Origin: Bacteroidota bacterium | Lineage (GTDB): Bacteria; Bacteroidota; JABWAT01 | Direction of reading: 5' to 3' | Assembly (NCBI GenBank): GCA_017303995.1 | Contig: JAFLBE010000003.1 | Location: 1 to 64,000 of the forward strand | DNA: 64,000 bases | Part shown: positions 1-9,639 of the stretch, piece after piece | How the letters are laid out: every line of letters starts with the position of its first letter | Numbering within the stretch: the stretch's first letter is position 1 | The notes under the pieces: model-generated | Told to the model about the DNA's origin: nothing | The model's input: the letters and a program-made list of their open reading frames with translations, nothing else | Database searches by the model: none | Program-made: the position numbers and the translations under genes

Positions 1-1191
1 TTTGGAATCAATTGAAGGACATTGTGCTGCAGGAGCAGTGAAACGTGAATTGGCATGTGCTGCAGGTTTCCCTGAAGTTTTGTCAAACGGTTTACCGGTC
101 CAGTCAGTCATTCCTTCAGGAACTTCTTTGGTCAGACCTTCCCACCAAACATCTCCGTCAGCAGTAAGGGCAACGTTTGTGAAAATGGTATTCTTTTGAA
201 GTGAATCCATTGCGTTGGAGTTTGTATCGTAGTTAGTACCAGGTGCAACGCCAAAGAAACCAGCTTCAGGATTGATAGCACGAAGGGTGCCATGCTCATC
301 TGGTTTCAGCCAGGCAATATCATCACCAACGGTGGTAACTTTCCATCCGCCCATTGCTTTGGGTGGAATAAGCATAGCAAAGTTTGTTTTTCCGCAAGCT
401 GAAGGGAATGCAGCGGTTACATATGTTTTTTCGCCCTTAGGATCTTCTACACCCAGGATGAGCATGTGTTCTGCCAACCAGCCCTGATCACGACCCATTG
501 TGGAAGCGATACGGAGAGCAAAACATTTTTTACCAAGAAGTGCATTTCCGCCGTATCCAGATCCGTAAGAAATAATCATATTTTCTTCAGGGAAGTGGCA
601 GATATACTTGGTGGTTGGGTTACAAGGCCAGGTTTTATCTTTTTCACCAGCCTGAAGAGGTGCACCAAGTGTATGAAGTGCTTTTACGAAAGATCCTTCA
701 CCCAGTACATCATAAACATGCTTGCCCATACGGGTCATGATTTTCATGTTGACGACTACATATGCAGAGTCAGTAAGTTCAACACCGATGTGGGAGATAG
801 GTGATCCTAATGGTCCCATGCTGAAAGGAATTACATAAAGAGTGCGACCCTTCATACATCCCTTCATGATGTTGTTCAAAGTAACTTTCATTTCTTCTGG
901 TTCAACCCAGTTATTGGTAGGACCAGCATCTTCTTTTCTGCGGGAATTGATAAAGGTTTTGTCTTCTACCCGGGCTACGTCACTTGGGTCAGAAAACGCA
1001 AGAAATGAATTGGGCTTTTTGGCCGGATTTAAGCGAATGAAGGTTCCTTTTTGAACCATTTCTTCGCACAGACGATCGTATTCTTCCTGAGAACCATCAC
1101 ACCAGTAAATCTGGTCTGGAGTTGTCAGGTCAGAGACCTCTTTCACCCATTGGATGAGTTTTTGGTTTTTGACGTACGAGGGTACTTGCAT
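1..1191 (-). CDS. pckG: phosphoenolpyruvate carboxykinase (GTP), 3' part missing
   Basis: The reading frame is open from ATG at 1191 to the window edge (397 codons of about 600), so the C-terminal third is missing. The product converts oxaloacetate to phosphoenolpyruvate with GTP, the entry to gluconeogenesis, in the cytosol. The GTP-type P-loop FPSACGKTN lies near residue 265 and the second metal-site motif VGDDIAWL about 25 residues later. The segment [16 protein letters not shown], typical of the GTP family and absent from ATP-type enzymes, is also present. A GGAG ten bases before the ATG supports the start. It is the only gene of this orientation before the 61-residue gene at 1375. Family assignment is firm; only the cofactor choice rests on motif recognition. 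Confidence 0.95.
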   Translation of the reverse strand, partial: MQVPSYVKNQKLIQWVKEVSDLTTPDQIYWCDGSQEEYDRLCEEMVQKGTFIRLNPAKKPNSFLAFSDPSDVARVEDKTFINSRRKEDAGPTNNWVEPEEMKVTLNNIMKGCMKGRTLYVIPFSMGPLGSPISHIGVELTDSAYVVVNMKIMTRMGKHVYDVLGEGSFVKALHTLGAPLQAGEKDKTWPCNPTTKYICHFPEENMIISYGSGYGGNALLGKKCFALRIASTMGRDQGWLAEHMLILGVEDPKGEKTYVTAAFPSACGKTNFAMLIPPKAMGGWKVTTVGDDIAWLKPDEHGTLRAINPEAGFFGVAPGTNYDTNSNAMDSLQKNTIFTNVALTADGDVWWEGLTKEVPEGMTDWTGKPFDKTSGKPAAHANSRFTAPAAQCPSIDSK

Positions 1192-1261
1192 GTGAGTATC
1201 ACTCCGATTAGTTATGAGAAATTTGCTCTAAGTTACAGTTTTTATTGCATTTTCAACTTTA

Positions 1262-1292
1262 CAAAGATACCAAAGTATCCTTAAATCATAAA
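1262..1292 (-). promoter_or_regulatory. possible Bacteroidota-type promoter of pckG
   Basis: Read on the minus strand, TTTA (1292-1289), 19 bases, then TATCTTTG (1269-1262) resembles the Bacteroidota consensus TTTG-N19-TAnnTTTG with one mismatch in the -33 element. It lies about 70 bases before the pckG start. Inferred from sequence only. Confidence 0.4.
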
Positions 1293-1374
1293 CTAAACTA
1301 CGTTAAATGGAAATTAGAAAGAAGGTTTTAATGTCTTTTATTCATTAGAGTTTTTAATCTACTTTGAAATCATT

Positions 1375-1560
1375 TCATTTCACTTGATCTGATGGTGGAG
1401 TTCCATCAGTATCCGGGATTGGCTGATCATCTTCCAGAGATTTTCTGATCAGTTTCATTGCAAGTTTTTCATCGAGGTGATGTGTGGGCGGAAAAATACC
1501 AAACCGTTCTTTATAGGCATCAAGCAGATCATAAAATTCAAATTCATCAGGTTCGAGCAT
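1375..1560 (-). CDS. 61-residue acidic hypothetical protein
   Basis: I do not recognise this gene. The likely start is the ATG at 1560, preceded by AAAAGGGA about nine bases upstream; a longer frame exists but lacks such a site. The protein begins MLEPDEFEFYDLL, has a predicted amphipathic helix in the middle and a proline/aspartate-rich tail (IPDTDGTPPSDQ). There is no membrane segment and no cysteine. Its start overlaps the end of the MFS gene by 14 bases, so it is very probably the last gene of the COG0523-MFS operon. Function unknown. Confidence 0.65.
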   Translation of the reverse strand: MLEPDEFEFYDLLDAYKERFGIFPPTHHLDEKLAMKLIRKSLEDDQPIPDTDGTPPSDQVK

Positions 1561-2770
1561 GGTGAATCCCTTTTCGGTTTCTTGTAAAGATAAAAAGTAA
1601 AATCGTGAGGAAAACGCCGCCAATTAAAAATGGCATTTCCCGGTTTGTGAGTTCTGCAAGTGAACCTGCCCATAAATTTCCTAACGGAGTACATAAAGTA
1701 AAAGTGAAGGTGTAAAAACTCATCACCCGGCCACGGTATTCATCTGAAGTTACATGTTGAAGCAACATGTTAGTTCCCGCAATCTGAATCATCATTCCTA
1801 ATCCGCCAATAAATAAAATCCCGATTGCAGCGAAGTACCAAGGATTTATGGCCATCATGATCAGTGAAAAGCAAAGCATCAGCGTTCCGGCTTTCAAAAC
1901 AGGTTTGAGTCTGGCCGGTGTGATTAATCCACCAAGCAAAAACGCACCCGAAAACGCTCCAATTCCCGAAGCGGCCATCAAGACAGATAGTCCTTCAGCA
2001 CCACGACCGAATTTTTCTTCAGCAAATAAGGGAAGCAAAGTTGAATAAAACATGCCCAACAGATTACAAAAACCAAAAAGGAGCAGATAATTTCTGATGT
2101 CTTTATTTCCGAAAACATAATCGAACCCGTTTCTGATTCTGGAAAAAATACCTTCAGTTGTTTGTTCAATTTGCTGAACGGTGGGGATAATCCAGAAAAA
2201 AGAAAAGAGAATGACCAGATAAGTTGCGGCATTTAACCCAAACGCAGCACCTTCACCTGCAAGCGGAATGATAAATGCACCAATAACCGGACCCAAAATC
2301 CGGCCAAGATTTACCATAACGGAATTCAGTGCAATTGCCTGCGGAAGTTCTTCTTTTCCTACAAGTTCAATCAGAAAGGTTTGGCGTGCAGGCATATCTG
2401 CACCTGAAATCAAAGCCTGAAAAAAGGAAAGTACTAATAGAATCTGAATGTTAATTATTCCGGTGAGAGTGAACCAGCATAAAATGGCAGCCTGAAGCAT
2501 TAACAAAGTCTGGGTAATAACAATAATAGTTTTCTTCGGATACCGGTCAAGCAGGGCGCCGGCAAACAGGTTAGAAAATATCCCGGGGAAAAGTCCCATA
2601 AATCCAACTAACCCGAGGTAAAAGGCAGAATGGGTTAACTGATAGGCAAGCCAAGCCTCAGCAATCCGCTGAAGCCATGTTCCGGAAAGAGAAACAAGCT
2701 GACCGAAAAAATAAATACGAAACGAGGTGTGACGAAAAGTCTGAAGTAATTTCGGGAAGGAATTCGTCAT
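1547..2770 (-). CDS. MFS transporter, EntS-like (MFS_3) family
   Basis: A 407-residue integral membrane protein with the spacing of twelve hydrophobic helices, the usual length of this family. The N-terminus (FRIYFFGQLVSLSGTWLQ) and the loop 2-3 motif GALLDRYPKK (residues 71-80) are typical of the MFS_3 group that includes the enterobactin exporter EntS and many proton-driven drug or metabolite exporters. The substrate cannot be read from sequence. Its ATG overlaps the TGA of the upstream COG0523 GTPase (four-base overlap), indicating translational coupling, and it overlaps the 61-residue gene downstream. The link to a metal-chaperone GTPase could suggest a metal or metallophore substrate, but this is inference. 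Confidence 0.85.
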   Translation of the reverse strand: MTNSFPKLLQTFRHTSFRIYFFGQLVSLSGTWLQRIAEAWLAYQLTHSAFYLGLVGFMGLFPGIFSNLFAGALLDRYPKKTIIVITQTLLMLQAAILCWFTLTGIINIQILLVLSFFQALISGADMPARQTFLIELVGKEELPQAIALNSVMVNLGRILGPVIGAFIIPLAGEGAAFGLNAATYLVILFSFFWIIPTVQQIEQTTEGIFSRIRNGFDYVFGNKDIRNYLLLFGFCNLLGMFYSTLLPLFAEEKFGRGAEGLSVLMAASGIGAFSGAFLLGGLITPARLKPVLKAGTLMLCFSLIMMAINPWYFAAIGILFIGGLGMMIQIAGTNMLLQHVTSDEYRGRVMSFYTFTFTLCTPLGNLWAGSLAELTNREMPFLIGGVFLTILLFIFTRNRKGIHHART

Positions 2771-3735
2771 TCACCAGCACCTGATTCAAAGCATAAATCG
2801 AGTTTTTCTTTAATCTCAGACACTAATTTCTGGTCAGATTCATGCACAATCAGGTCAAACCGGTTTTCGTGCCGGAATTCTGACGTTCTTTTGTGGAAAT
2901 GACCACCCGCAATTTCAAATAAAACTGGATTTTCACGTGTGACAAAAATTCCTTTTGCCCTTAGCAATCGTTTTTCCCCTGCAAGTGAAGTAAACAGGGC
3001 TGAAAGTTTTTCATCGTCAAAAATTCCTGTTTCCCAGATCCATCCTTTTCCAAGATAAAAAGAATGGTCGTGCGGGAGGTTTTTTTCTTTTCTGCCTGGT
3101 CTGAATGAAAACTGTTTATCGGCAACTAAATCAAGAATTTCGGCAGATACTTGACCGAATGTAGTTTCTACGATCAGTTGCTTTGAGGGAAGCATCGCCT
3201 CAAGTTCTTCACGGATTTGGGCTACCTTTTCAGGGGTTGAAAGATCTGTTCGGGTGATAATTGCAATATCGGCCGATTCAATCTGGTCATCAAAAACCAT
3301 GGAATCACGAAAATCTTCATCATGATAAAGTGCAGGATCAATAAGCGTTATAACCGGCCGGAAATCGAGCAAAGATTTGTACTCAGACGATTTTAGCTGG
3401 AAAATGAGGTCCGACGGTCGTGCAATCCCGCTGGGTTCAATGATAATCCGGGTTGGTTTAATATCATTCAGGATGAATCCCATATAATCCATCAGCATTT
3501 CATTACTGGCACAGCAAATACAACCACCTGGTACTTCAACAAGGTTGAAAGGTTTTCCATCCGCCTCAATCAGACTTCCGTCAATACCAACTTCACCAAA
3601 TTCATTGACGATAACGGCAATATTTTCGGTATCCCTGCGTTGACTGAGCAAATTAATGATGGCAGTCGTTTTCCCTACGCCAAGAAAACCAGTGATAATG
3701 TGAAGCGGTGTTTTGTTGTTTTCGGTTTGACTCAT
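2767..3735 (-). CDS. COG0523 (CobW/ZNG1-type) GTPase
   Basis: A 322-residue P-loop GTPase of the metallochaperone family. Walker A GFLGVGKTT is at residues 16-24, the metal-binding CxCC motif (GGCICC) at 70-75, the Walker B-like IEPSG near 99, and the CobW C-terminal domain fills the last ~90 residues with a histidine-containing GGHFHKR segment. Relatives deliver zinc, cobalt or iron to client enzymes using GTP. The base-recognition motif, usually NKxD, reads TRTD here (ITRTDLSTPEK), which could change nucleotide preference. The ATG is five bases downstream of a TACCTTTG element, so the mRNA leader would be extremely short. No Zur-like operator was recognised. Specific metal unknown. Confidence 0.9.
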   Translation of the reverse strand: MSQTENNKTPLHIITGFLGVGKTTAIINLLSQRRDTENIAVIVNEFGEVGIDGSLIEADGKPFNLVEVPGGCICCASNEMLMDYMGFILNDIKPTRIIIEPSGIARPSDLIFQLKSSEYKSLLDFRPVITLIDPALYHDEDFRDSMVFDDQIESADIAIITRTDLSTPEKVAQIREELEAMLPSKQLIVETTFGQVSAEILDLVADKQFSFRPGRKEKNLPHDHSFYLGKGWIWETGIFDDEKLSALFTSLAGEKRLLRAKGIFVTRENPVLFEIAGGHFHKRTSEFRHENRFDLIVHESDQKLVSEIKEKLDLCFESGAGE

Positions 3736-3787
3736 GCTGCAAAGGTACGGAAATTATGATTTTAAATCAGACAGAAAATCATGTTAT

Positions 3788-3826
3788 AAGTCGAGCGAAG
3801 CGAAGATCCCAAATTAACTTCGGGGT
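3788..3826. repeat. 39-base dispersed repeat, copy A
   Basis: This segment (starting aagtcgagcgaag, ending cttcggggt) matches 3891-3929 at 34 of 39 positions in the same orientation. In this copy one arm of the internal palindrome is degenerate. It lies in the divergent gap between the COG0523 gene and the glycerophosphodiesterase gene. Confidence 0.8.
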
Positions 3827-3845
3827 AAAAAGTTATAAGTTATAA

Positions 3846-3880
3846 AAACGGTCACTGAGCGGAGTCGAAGTGCCCGTTTT
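3846..3880. repeat. palindromic GTCACTGAGCGGAGTCGAAGTG element, terminator-like
   Basis: An imperfect hairpin ACGGtCACT ... AGTGcCCGT surrounds gagcggagtcga and is followed by six Ts. The core is of the cactgagcg(g/a)agtcgaagtg type that I know as a dispersed intergenic repeat in many FCB and other genomes. It looks like an intrinsic terminator on the plus strand but no plus-strand gene lies upstream, so it is better called a repeat. Confidence 0.65.
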
Positions 3881-3890
3881 TTATGAGAAA

Positions 3891-3929
3891 AAGTCGAACG
3901 AAGAGAAGACCCCGAATTAGCTTCGGGGT
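3891..3929. repeat. 39-base dispersed repeat, copy B with perfect hairpin
   Basis: Second copy of the repeat at 3788-3826. Here the palindrome is intact: ACCCCGAA (3909-3916) pairs with TTCGGGGT (3922-3929) around a five-base loop. It ends about 36 bases before the ATG of the lipoprotein gene, so it would lie in or near its leader. Confidence 0.8.
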
Positions 3930-3965
3930 GGTAAGTAGCAATCAGATAAACCAAAGAGAGAAAAT

Positions 3966-4841
3966 ATGAGATCTGTTTTAATCAAAACCTCAATTCTGTT
4001 TATCCTTTTTTTTCAGGTATCATGTTCTTCCTGGAATGCGAAAACACCTGATTTAAAAGAGCTGCAAAAGCAATTAACATGGTCACCTGACCGAAAGTTA
4101 TGGGTTTCAGCACATCGTGGAGGCCCTTCACCCGGATTTGCAGAAAACTGCATTCCGACTTTTGAAAAAACATCAAAACTGGGTTTGCTCATGATTGAAT
4201 GTGATGTCAGGGTTTCAAAGGATTCTGTTCTGGTTTTCAGTCATGATGAAGAAATGGGTCGAACACATTCTGTTTCGGAAGGAAAAGTTTCTGATTACAC
4301 TTTAAATGAGCTTAGAAAGGTAAAGTTAAAAGATGATGCAGGAAATCTGACAGAATCTGGAATTCCAACTCTTGATGAAGTTTTGGAATGGGCTAAGGGG
4401 AAAGCTCTTCTCACACTTGACGTTAAAAGAGGTGTTCCATTTAAAATGGTGACTGATAAAATCAAGGAACATCAGGCAGAAGGTTACGCACTTTTTATTA
4501 CTTACTCAGTTGAAGATGCAATGAAAGTTCACTTCCTCCATCCGGGAGTTATGATTTCGGTTGTTATTCAAAATCTTACAGAATGGAAAACATTCAGGGA
4601 ATCGGGAATTCCGACAAACATGATAACCGCTTTTGTGGGAATCAAGGAACCTGAACCTGCCTTGTATGACAGTTTACATGCAAATAAAATTCTGGCTGCC
4701 CTTGGCGTATTTAATGAGGATAAGGTGGCAGAACAAGGCGGAGATACGGTTTATGCGGGATTTTTTAAAAGAGGAGCAGATATTCTGGCGACTGACCGGC
4801 CTGAAGCGGTGATGAAGGTGATTACACGTGGTCAGTGGTAA
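3966..4841 (+). CDS. lipoprotein glycerophosphodiester phosphodiesterase
   Basis: A 291-residue GDPD-family enzyme that would hydrolyse glycerophosphodiesters (deacylated phospholipids) to glycerol-3-phosphate and an alcohol. A signal peptide (residues 1-19) ends in QVSC, with Cys20 the likely lipidation site, so it should be anchored in the periplasmic face of a membrane. Catalytic residues are visible: H50-R51 in AHRGG, E78 and D80 in IECDVR, and H93 in SHDEEMGRT. AAAGAGAG before the ATG may serve as ribosome site. It stands alone, flanked by palindromic repeats and facing ftsB/divIC. Its partner could be the cytoplasmic paralogue at 23965. The exact diester specificity is unknown. Confidence 0.88.
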   Translation: MRSVLIKTSILFILFFQVSCSSWNAKTPDLKELQKQLTWSPDRKLWVSAHRGGPSPGFAENCIPTFEKTSKLGLLMIECDVRVSKDSVLVFSHDEEMGRTHSVSEGKVSDYTLNELRKVKLKDDAGNLTESGIPTLDEVLEWAKGKALLTLDVKRGVPFKMVTDKIKEHQAEGYALFITYSVEDAMKVHFLHPGVMISVVIQNLTEWKTFRESGIPTNMITAFVGIKEPEPALYDSLHANKILAALGVFNEDKVAEQGGDTVYAGFFKRGADILATDRPEAVMKVITRGQW

Positions 4842-4884
4842 AGTTATAAGTGGAATGATTTAACATTTACCCCGTCAAAAGCCG

Positions 4885-4902
4885 CCCTTCGACAGGCTCA
4901 GG
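4885..4902. repeat. CCCTTCGACAGGCTCAGG dispersed repeat fragment
   Basis: This 18-base string belongs to a widely seen intergenic repeat type (cttcgacaggctcagg). It lies between the convergent glycerophosphodiesterase and ftsB/divIC genes. Only one copy is in the window; the family assignment is from memory of other genomes. Confidence 0.5.
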
Positions 4903-4950
4903 ATACCAGGTTATAAACATTAACAATTAACCATTGATCCTTAACCATTA

Positions 4951-5286
4951 TCATTTGTCCGTGTCGTCTGAAACCTGCACTTTATACAATGTTTCGCCAG
5001 GTTTTACCATTCCATATTTTTCTCTGGCAGCTTGTTCAATTCGTTTTTTATCGTTTTGCAGGAGTTTAATTTCCTTTTTCAGTGAATCCTGAATTTCAAC
5101 TTCCCGTTTCAAGGCAGTTTTAAGTTCATTGTTCTCAACTTCAAGATTATACCTTACCAAAAGTCCGTTATCGCCCATAACAAGTGCATAGGCAACCCAA
5201 ATAAAAATAATCAGGAAGAGGGTTAGATACCGGCGTCTTTTTAAAAAGGAAGCTGTTTGATTGAATACTGATTTGAATAGTTCCAT
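4951..5286 (-). CDS. FtsB/DivIC-type septum formation initiator
   Basis: A 111-residue bitopic membrane protein. A short basic cytoplasmic N-terminus (LKRRR) precedes one transmembrane helix at about residues 20-38. A coiled coil follows (about 45-85, rich in E/K/L: NNELKTALKREVEIQDSL) and then the family signature EQAAREKYGMVKPGE. Members hold together the FtsL-FtsB-FtsQ complex (DivIC in Gram-positives) that activates septal peptidoglycan synthesis. It is transcribed in the same direction as eno but separated by a strong terminator, and it has its own well-formed promoter. Whether it should be called ftsB or divIC cannot be decided from sequence alone. Confidence 0.88.
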   Translation of the reverse strand: MELFKSVFNQTASFLKRRRYLTLFLIIFIWVAYALVMGDNGLLVRYNLEVENNELKTALKREVEIQDSLKKEIKLLQNDKKRIEQAAREKYGMVKPGETLYKVQVSDDTDK

Positions 5287-5293
5287 GATTGCA

Positions 5294-5324
5294 CAAAGGT
5301 AAAGCAGGGAAGTTAGAGTTCAAA
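5294..5324 (-). promoter_or_regulatory. Bacteroidota-type promoter of ftsB/divIC
   Basis: On the minus strand TTTG (5324-5321), exactly 19 bases, then TACCTTTG (5301-5294) is a full match to the Bacteroidota consensus TTTG-N19-TAnnTTTG. The start codon is only seven bases further on, so the transcript would be nearly leaderless. Confidence 0.7.
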
Positions 5325-5350
5325 CCCGGCTGAAATTTATCACAAAAAAA

Positions 5351-5375
5351 AGCCACCCGGTTTTGCCGGGTGGCT
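5351..5375 (-). terminator. eno intrinsic terminator (bidirectional shape)
   Basis: A perfect ten-base stem AGCCACCCGG / CCGGGTGGCT with loop ttttg is followed on the minus strand by an eight-T tract. It lies 23 bases beyond the eno stop codon. Five Ts on the plus side would also allow weaker action in the other direction. Confidence 0.92.
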
Positions 5376-5397
5376 TTTTAATTCAAAGCAGGAAAAG

Positions 5398-6759
<1,362 letters not shown>

Positions 6760-6804
6760 TTAGCCTTTAAAAGCAATTTAAGAGGATTAACTCTGGATTA
6801 ATTA

Positions 6805-7269
6805 ATGTATAAAAACATCTTTTTAATGCGACATGGTGAAGCCGGCAATCAACCCGGACAGGCAGATTTTGACCGTGAACTTACCGAAAAGGGTATTCGT
6901 GAGGTAAAAACGGCATTTCATTCCTTCTTGGATGAACAGATTGCTCCCGGCTTGTTTTTGGTTTCTCCGGTTTGGCGGGCGCAAATGACCTGGCAGGTTA
7001 TAAAAGATGAACTTATGATTGATATCCCAAAGTTTGATTGCCAATCACTGGTTTATACCTCACATCCTTCGGCCATGTTTGAAGAAATAAAATCCTGGGA
7101 ACAGCAAAACATTTTTTTAATCTCTCATCAACCTCTGATCGGCGATTTTATTGCCAGATATAGCTTGGCTCGTCATCAGCACATTTCAGTTCCAACGGCC
7201 AGTATTCACAAAATGAACTTCACTATGGAAAATGAAAAAATGAAGGGTAATTATTTAGGGACAGTTTAA
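6805..7269 (+). CDS. sixA: SixA-type phosphohistidine phosphatase
   Basis: A 154-residue histidine phosphatase (phosphoglycerate-mutase fold) of the small SixA group. The catalytic motif RHGEA sits at residues 9-13 with His10 as the phospho-acceptor, the second arginine motif is SPVWRAQMT, and the second catalytic histidine is in LISHQP (~residue 111). SixA removes phosphate from histidines of phosphotransfer domains or PTS proteins in the cytosol. No phosphorelay partner is adjacent: eno diverges from it and purD follows 115 bases downstream. It could also act on another phosphohistidine protein. Confidence 0.88.
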   Translation: MYKNIFLMRHGEAGNQPGQADFDRELTEKGIREVKTAFHSFLDEQIAPGLFLVSPVWRAQMTWQVIKDELMIDIPKFDCQSLVYTSHPSAMFEEIKSWEQQNIFLISHQPLIGDFIARYSLARHQHISVPTASIHKMNFTMENEKMKGNYLGTV

Positions 7270-7384
7270 TTGTACCAGAATGAAATATGAAGTCATGGGT
7301 CATTTTCGTAATTTTAATCCTTGGTGGTAAATTCCCCACATCTTTGTGTGACCTTTTTTTTTTTAATTTTAACATGGAACTCTC

Positions 7385-8671
7385 TTGAAAATTTTGATTA
7401 TCGGATCCGGCGGCAGAGAATATGCCCTCGGATGGAAACTTGCACTTTCTGAAAAACCAACCAAGCTTTACTTTGCTCCAGGTAACGGTGGAACACCTTA
7501 TTTTGGGGAAAATGTCCCTATTAAGGCAAATGAAATCAAGGCTTTAGCCAGATTTGCCGAAGAAAAAAAGATTGACCTCACCATTGTTGGTCCCGAAGAA
7601 CCGTTGGTTTTAGGAATTGTGGATACCTTTAAAAAACGGAATCTTGCCATATTTGGTCCAGACCGGTTTTGTGCAACCCTCGAAGGTTCAAAGATTTTCG
7701 CCAAAACTTTCATGGATCGTCACCATATTCCAACTGCTGCTCACTGGATTTTTGAAGACTCGGAAAAGGAAAAACTGATTTCCTTCCTGAAAAATTCATC
7801 CTTTCCAATTGTTTTAAAAGCAGATGGACTGGCGGCCGGCAAGGGAGTGATTATTCCGCAAAATCTGGATGAAGCTCTGGATGCAGTAAAACTCTATTTT
7901 GACAAAAAATCTTTTGGCACAGCCGGGGATAAAATTGTTGTTGAAGAATTTATGGAAGGTGAAGAAGCCACTGTTTTTGTCCTTACAGATGGAATTCAGT
8001 ATCGTGTTTTCCCAGTTGCCCAGGATCATAAACGAATTGGTGATGGCGATACCGGGAAAAATACAGGCGGAATGGGTGCTTATGCTCCAGCTCCGGTTTG
8101 TACACCAGAGATTATGAAAATTGTAGATGAAACCATCATTAAGCCCACACTTACTGGATTAAGAGGTGAAAACCATCCTTATACCGGTATTCTTTATATC
8201 GGACTGATGATTACAGCTTCAGGACCAAAAGTGGTTGAGTACAATGTTCGTTTTGGTGATCCTGAATGTCAGGTTGAAATGATGTTGCTCGAAAGCGATC
8301 TTCTAGCCGCAATCGAAGAGGTGGTATCTGGAAAACTTGTTTCTGATTTGAAATTTAGAGCCGGATTTGCATCGGTTGTGGTAGCTGCTGCAAACGGGTA
8401 TCCTGATCAGTTTGAAAAAGGAAAAGAAATTACTTTTGGTTCAAAAGACAATCCTGATAAACGTATTTTTCATGCCGGAACAAAACTTGCTGGCGGGAAA
8501 GTGATTTCTGATGGGGGGCGTGTTTTGGGTAGTGTTGGTTTTGGTGAGACGCTTGAAAAAAGTCTCGAAAGAGCTTATCAGCATATTAAAACTGTTTCCT
8601 TCGATGGCATGGTTTACCGAAAAGATATCGGAAAAAAGGGAATTGAAGCTTTGGAAAGGATTACTAAATGA
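7385..8671 (+). CDS. purD: phosphoribosylamine-glycine ligase
   Basis: A 428-residue ATP-grasp enzyme that joins glycine to 5-phosphoribosylamine in purine synthesis. The N-terminal domain has the family opening ILIIGSGGRE, then PEEPLVLGIVD. The ATP-grasp core contains PIVLKADGLAAGKGV, and the signature RFGDPECQVEMMLL near residue 295 marks the active site. The start is a TTG at 7385, supported by alignment of the N-terminus; a weak GGAA is upstream. An 11-T run (7354-7364) and a four-codon mini-frame (ATG at 7374) precede it. The 3' end overlaps the epimerase ATG by four bases. The other purine genes found here, purL and purM, are unlinked. Confidence 0.96.
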   Translation: MKILIIGSGGREYALGWKLALSEKPTKLYFAPGNGGTPYFGENVPIKANEIKALARFAEEKKIDLTIVGPEEPLVLGIVDTFKKRNLAIFGPDRFCATLEGSKIFAKTFMDRHHIPTAAHWIFEDSEKEKLISFLKNSSFPIVLKADGLAAGKGVIIPQNLDEALDAVKLYFDKKSFGTAGDKIVVEEFMEGEEATVFVLTDGIQYRVFPVAQDHKRIGDGDTGKNTGGMGAYAPAPVCTPEIMKIVDETIIKPTLTGLRGENHPYTGILYIGLMITASGPKVVEYNVRFGDPECQVEMMLLESDLLAAIEEVVSGKLVSDLKFRAGFASVVVAAANGYPDQFEKGKEITFGSKDNPDKRIFHAGTKLAGGKVISDGGRVLGSVGFGETLEKSLERAYQHIKTVSFDGMVYRKDIGKKGIEALERITK

Positions 8672-9588
8672 AAATTTTAGCCACTGGTGGAGCTGGATTT
8701 ATTGCCAGCCATGTTGTAGATGCGCTTGTTGAAAAAGGGCATGAAGTTGCTGTTGTCGATAATTTATATTGTGGCTACCTCCAAAATATTAATCCCAAAG
8801 CAACCTTTCATCAGTTAGATATTGGTGATCCTAAAATTCAGGATTTGGTTGCTGACTTCAAACCAGAAGTTGTCATTCATCATGCAGCACAAATGGATGT
8901 TCGGAAAAGTGTATCAGATCCAATGTTTGATGCAACCACCAATGTTATTGGCTCCCTGAATCTTTTGGAGGCCTGCAGAAAAAATGGCGTCAGAAAATTC
9001 ATGTTTTCTTCAACCGGTGGTGCAATTTATGGTGAGCAGGATTATTTCCCGGCAGATGAAGAACATCCGTTACGGCCTCTTTCTCCATACGGAATTACAA
9101 AACTCTGTCTTGAAAAATATCTATTCTACTATAAAGAAGTATTTGGGCTCGAACATGTTATTCTAAGGTATGGCAATATTTATGGTCCCCGTCAGAATCC
9201 ACATGGCGAAGCTGGGGTTATTGCCATTTTCATCAAAAAAATTGTGGCAGGTGAACAACCTATCATTAATGGTGCGGGAACTCAAACCCGTGATTATACT
9301 TTTGTAGGTGATGTGGTTCAGGCAAATCTGCTGGCATTGGACTATAAAAAATCTGGGATATTTAATGTTGGAACCGGAATAGAAACAGACGTAAATCGGT
9401 TATTTGCTGTCATCAACAATGCACTCGGTAATCCTGCCAAAGAAGTTCATGCAGAATCGAAGGCTGGCGAGCAGCAACGATCTGTTTTATCCACGAAAAA
9501 AATTCAAAGTGAACTGGGCTGGAAACAGAAAATGAGTCTGGAAGAAGGGCTTCAAATCACTGTGGATTGGTTCAAATCTCAACAATAA
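8668..9588 (+). CDS. NAD-dependent sugar-nucleotide epimerase/dehydratase
   Basis: A 306-residue extended short-chain dehydrogenase. The NAD-binding glycine motif TGGAGFIASH is at residues 6-15, the central STGGAIYGE motif near 112, and the catalytic YxxxK is Tyr141/Lys145 (SPYGITK). The segment LRYGNIYGPRQNP and the C-terminal half fit UDP-glucose 4-epimerase-like enzymes (GalE2 type) that supply sugars for cell-surface polysaccharide. Its start overlaps the purD stop (ATGA), so it is translated from the same message although the pathways are unrelated. Substrate not determinable here. Confidence 0.9.
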   Translation: MKILATGGAGFIASHVVDALVEKGHEVAVVDNLYCGYLQNINPKATFHQLDIGDPKIQDLVADFKPEVVIHHAAQMDVRKSVSDPMFDATTNVIGSLNLLEACRKNGVRKFMFSSTGGAIYGEQDYFPADEEHPLRPLSPYGITKLCLEKYLFYYKEVFGLEHVILRYGNIYGPRQNPHGEAGVIAIFIKKIVAGEQPIINGAGTQTRDYTFVGDVVQANLLALDYKKSGIFNVGTGIETDVNRLFAVINNALGNPAKEVHAESKAGEQQRSVLSTKKIQSELGWKQKMSLEEGLQITVDWFKSQQ

Positions 9589-9639
9589 GGTTAATTTAAC
9601 CTTTGCAATTGGTTTTTATTGACTAATTAGGTTTTCAGA

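Noticed and set aside
3788-3929. Two similar 39-base repeats separated by 64 bases, considered as a CRISPR array
   Set aside because: Only two copies, a palindromic core with a degenerate arm in one copy, no third repeat and no cas gene nearby.
7270-7384. Purine riboswitch upstream of purD
   Set aside because: No three-way-junction pattern or conserved loop sequences seen; the same is true upstream of purM and purL, both of which start inside neighbours.
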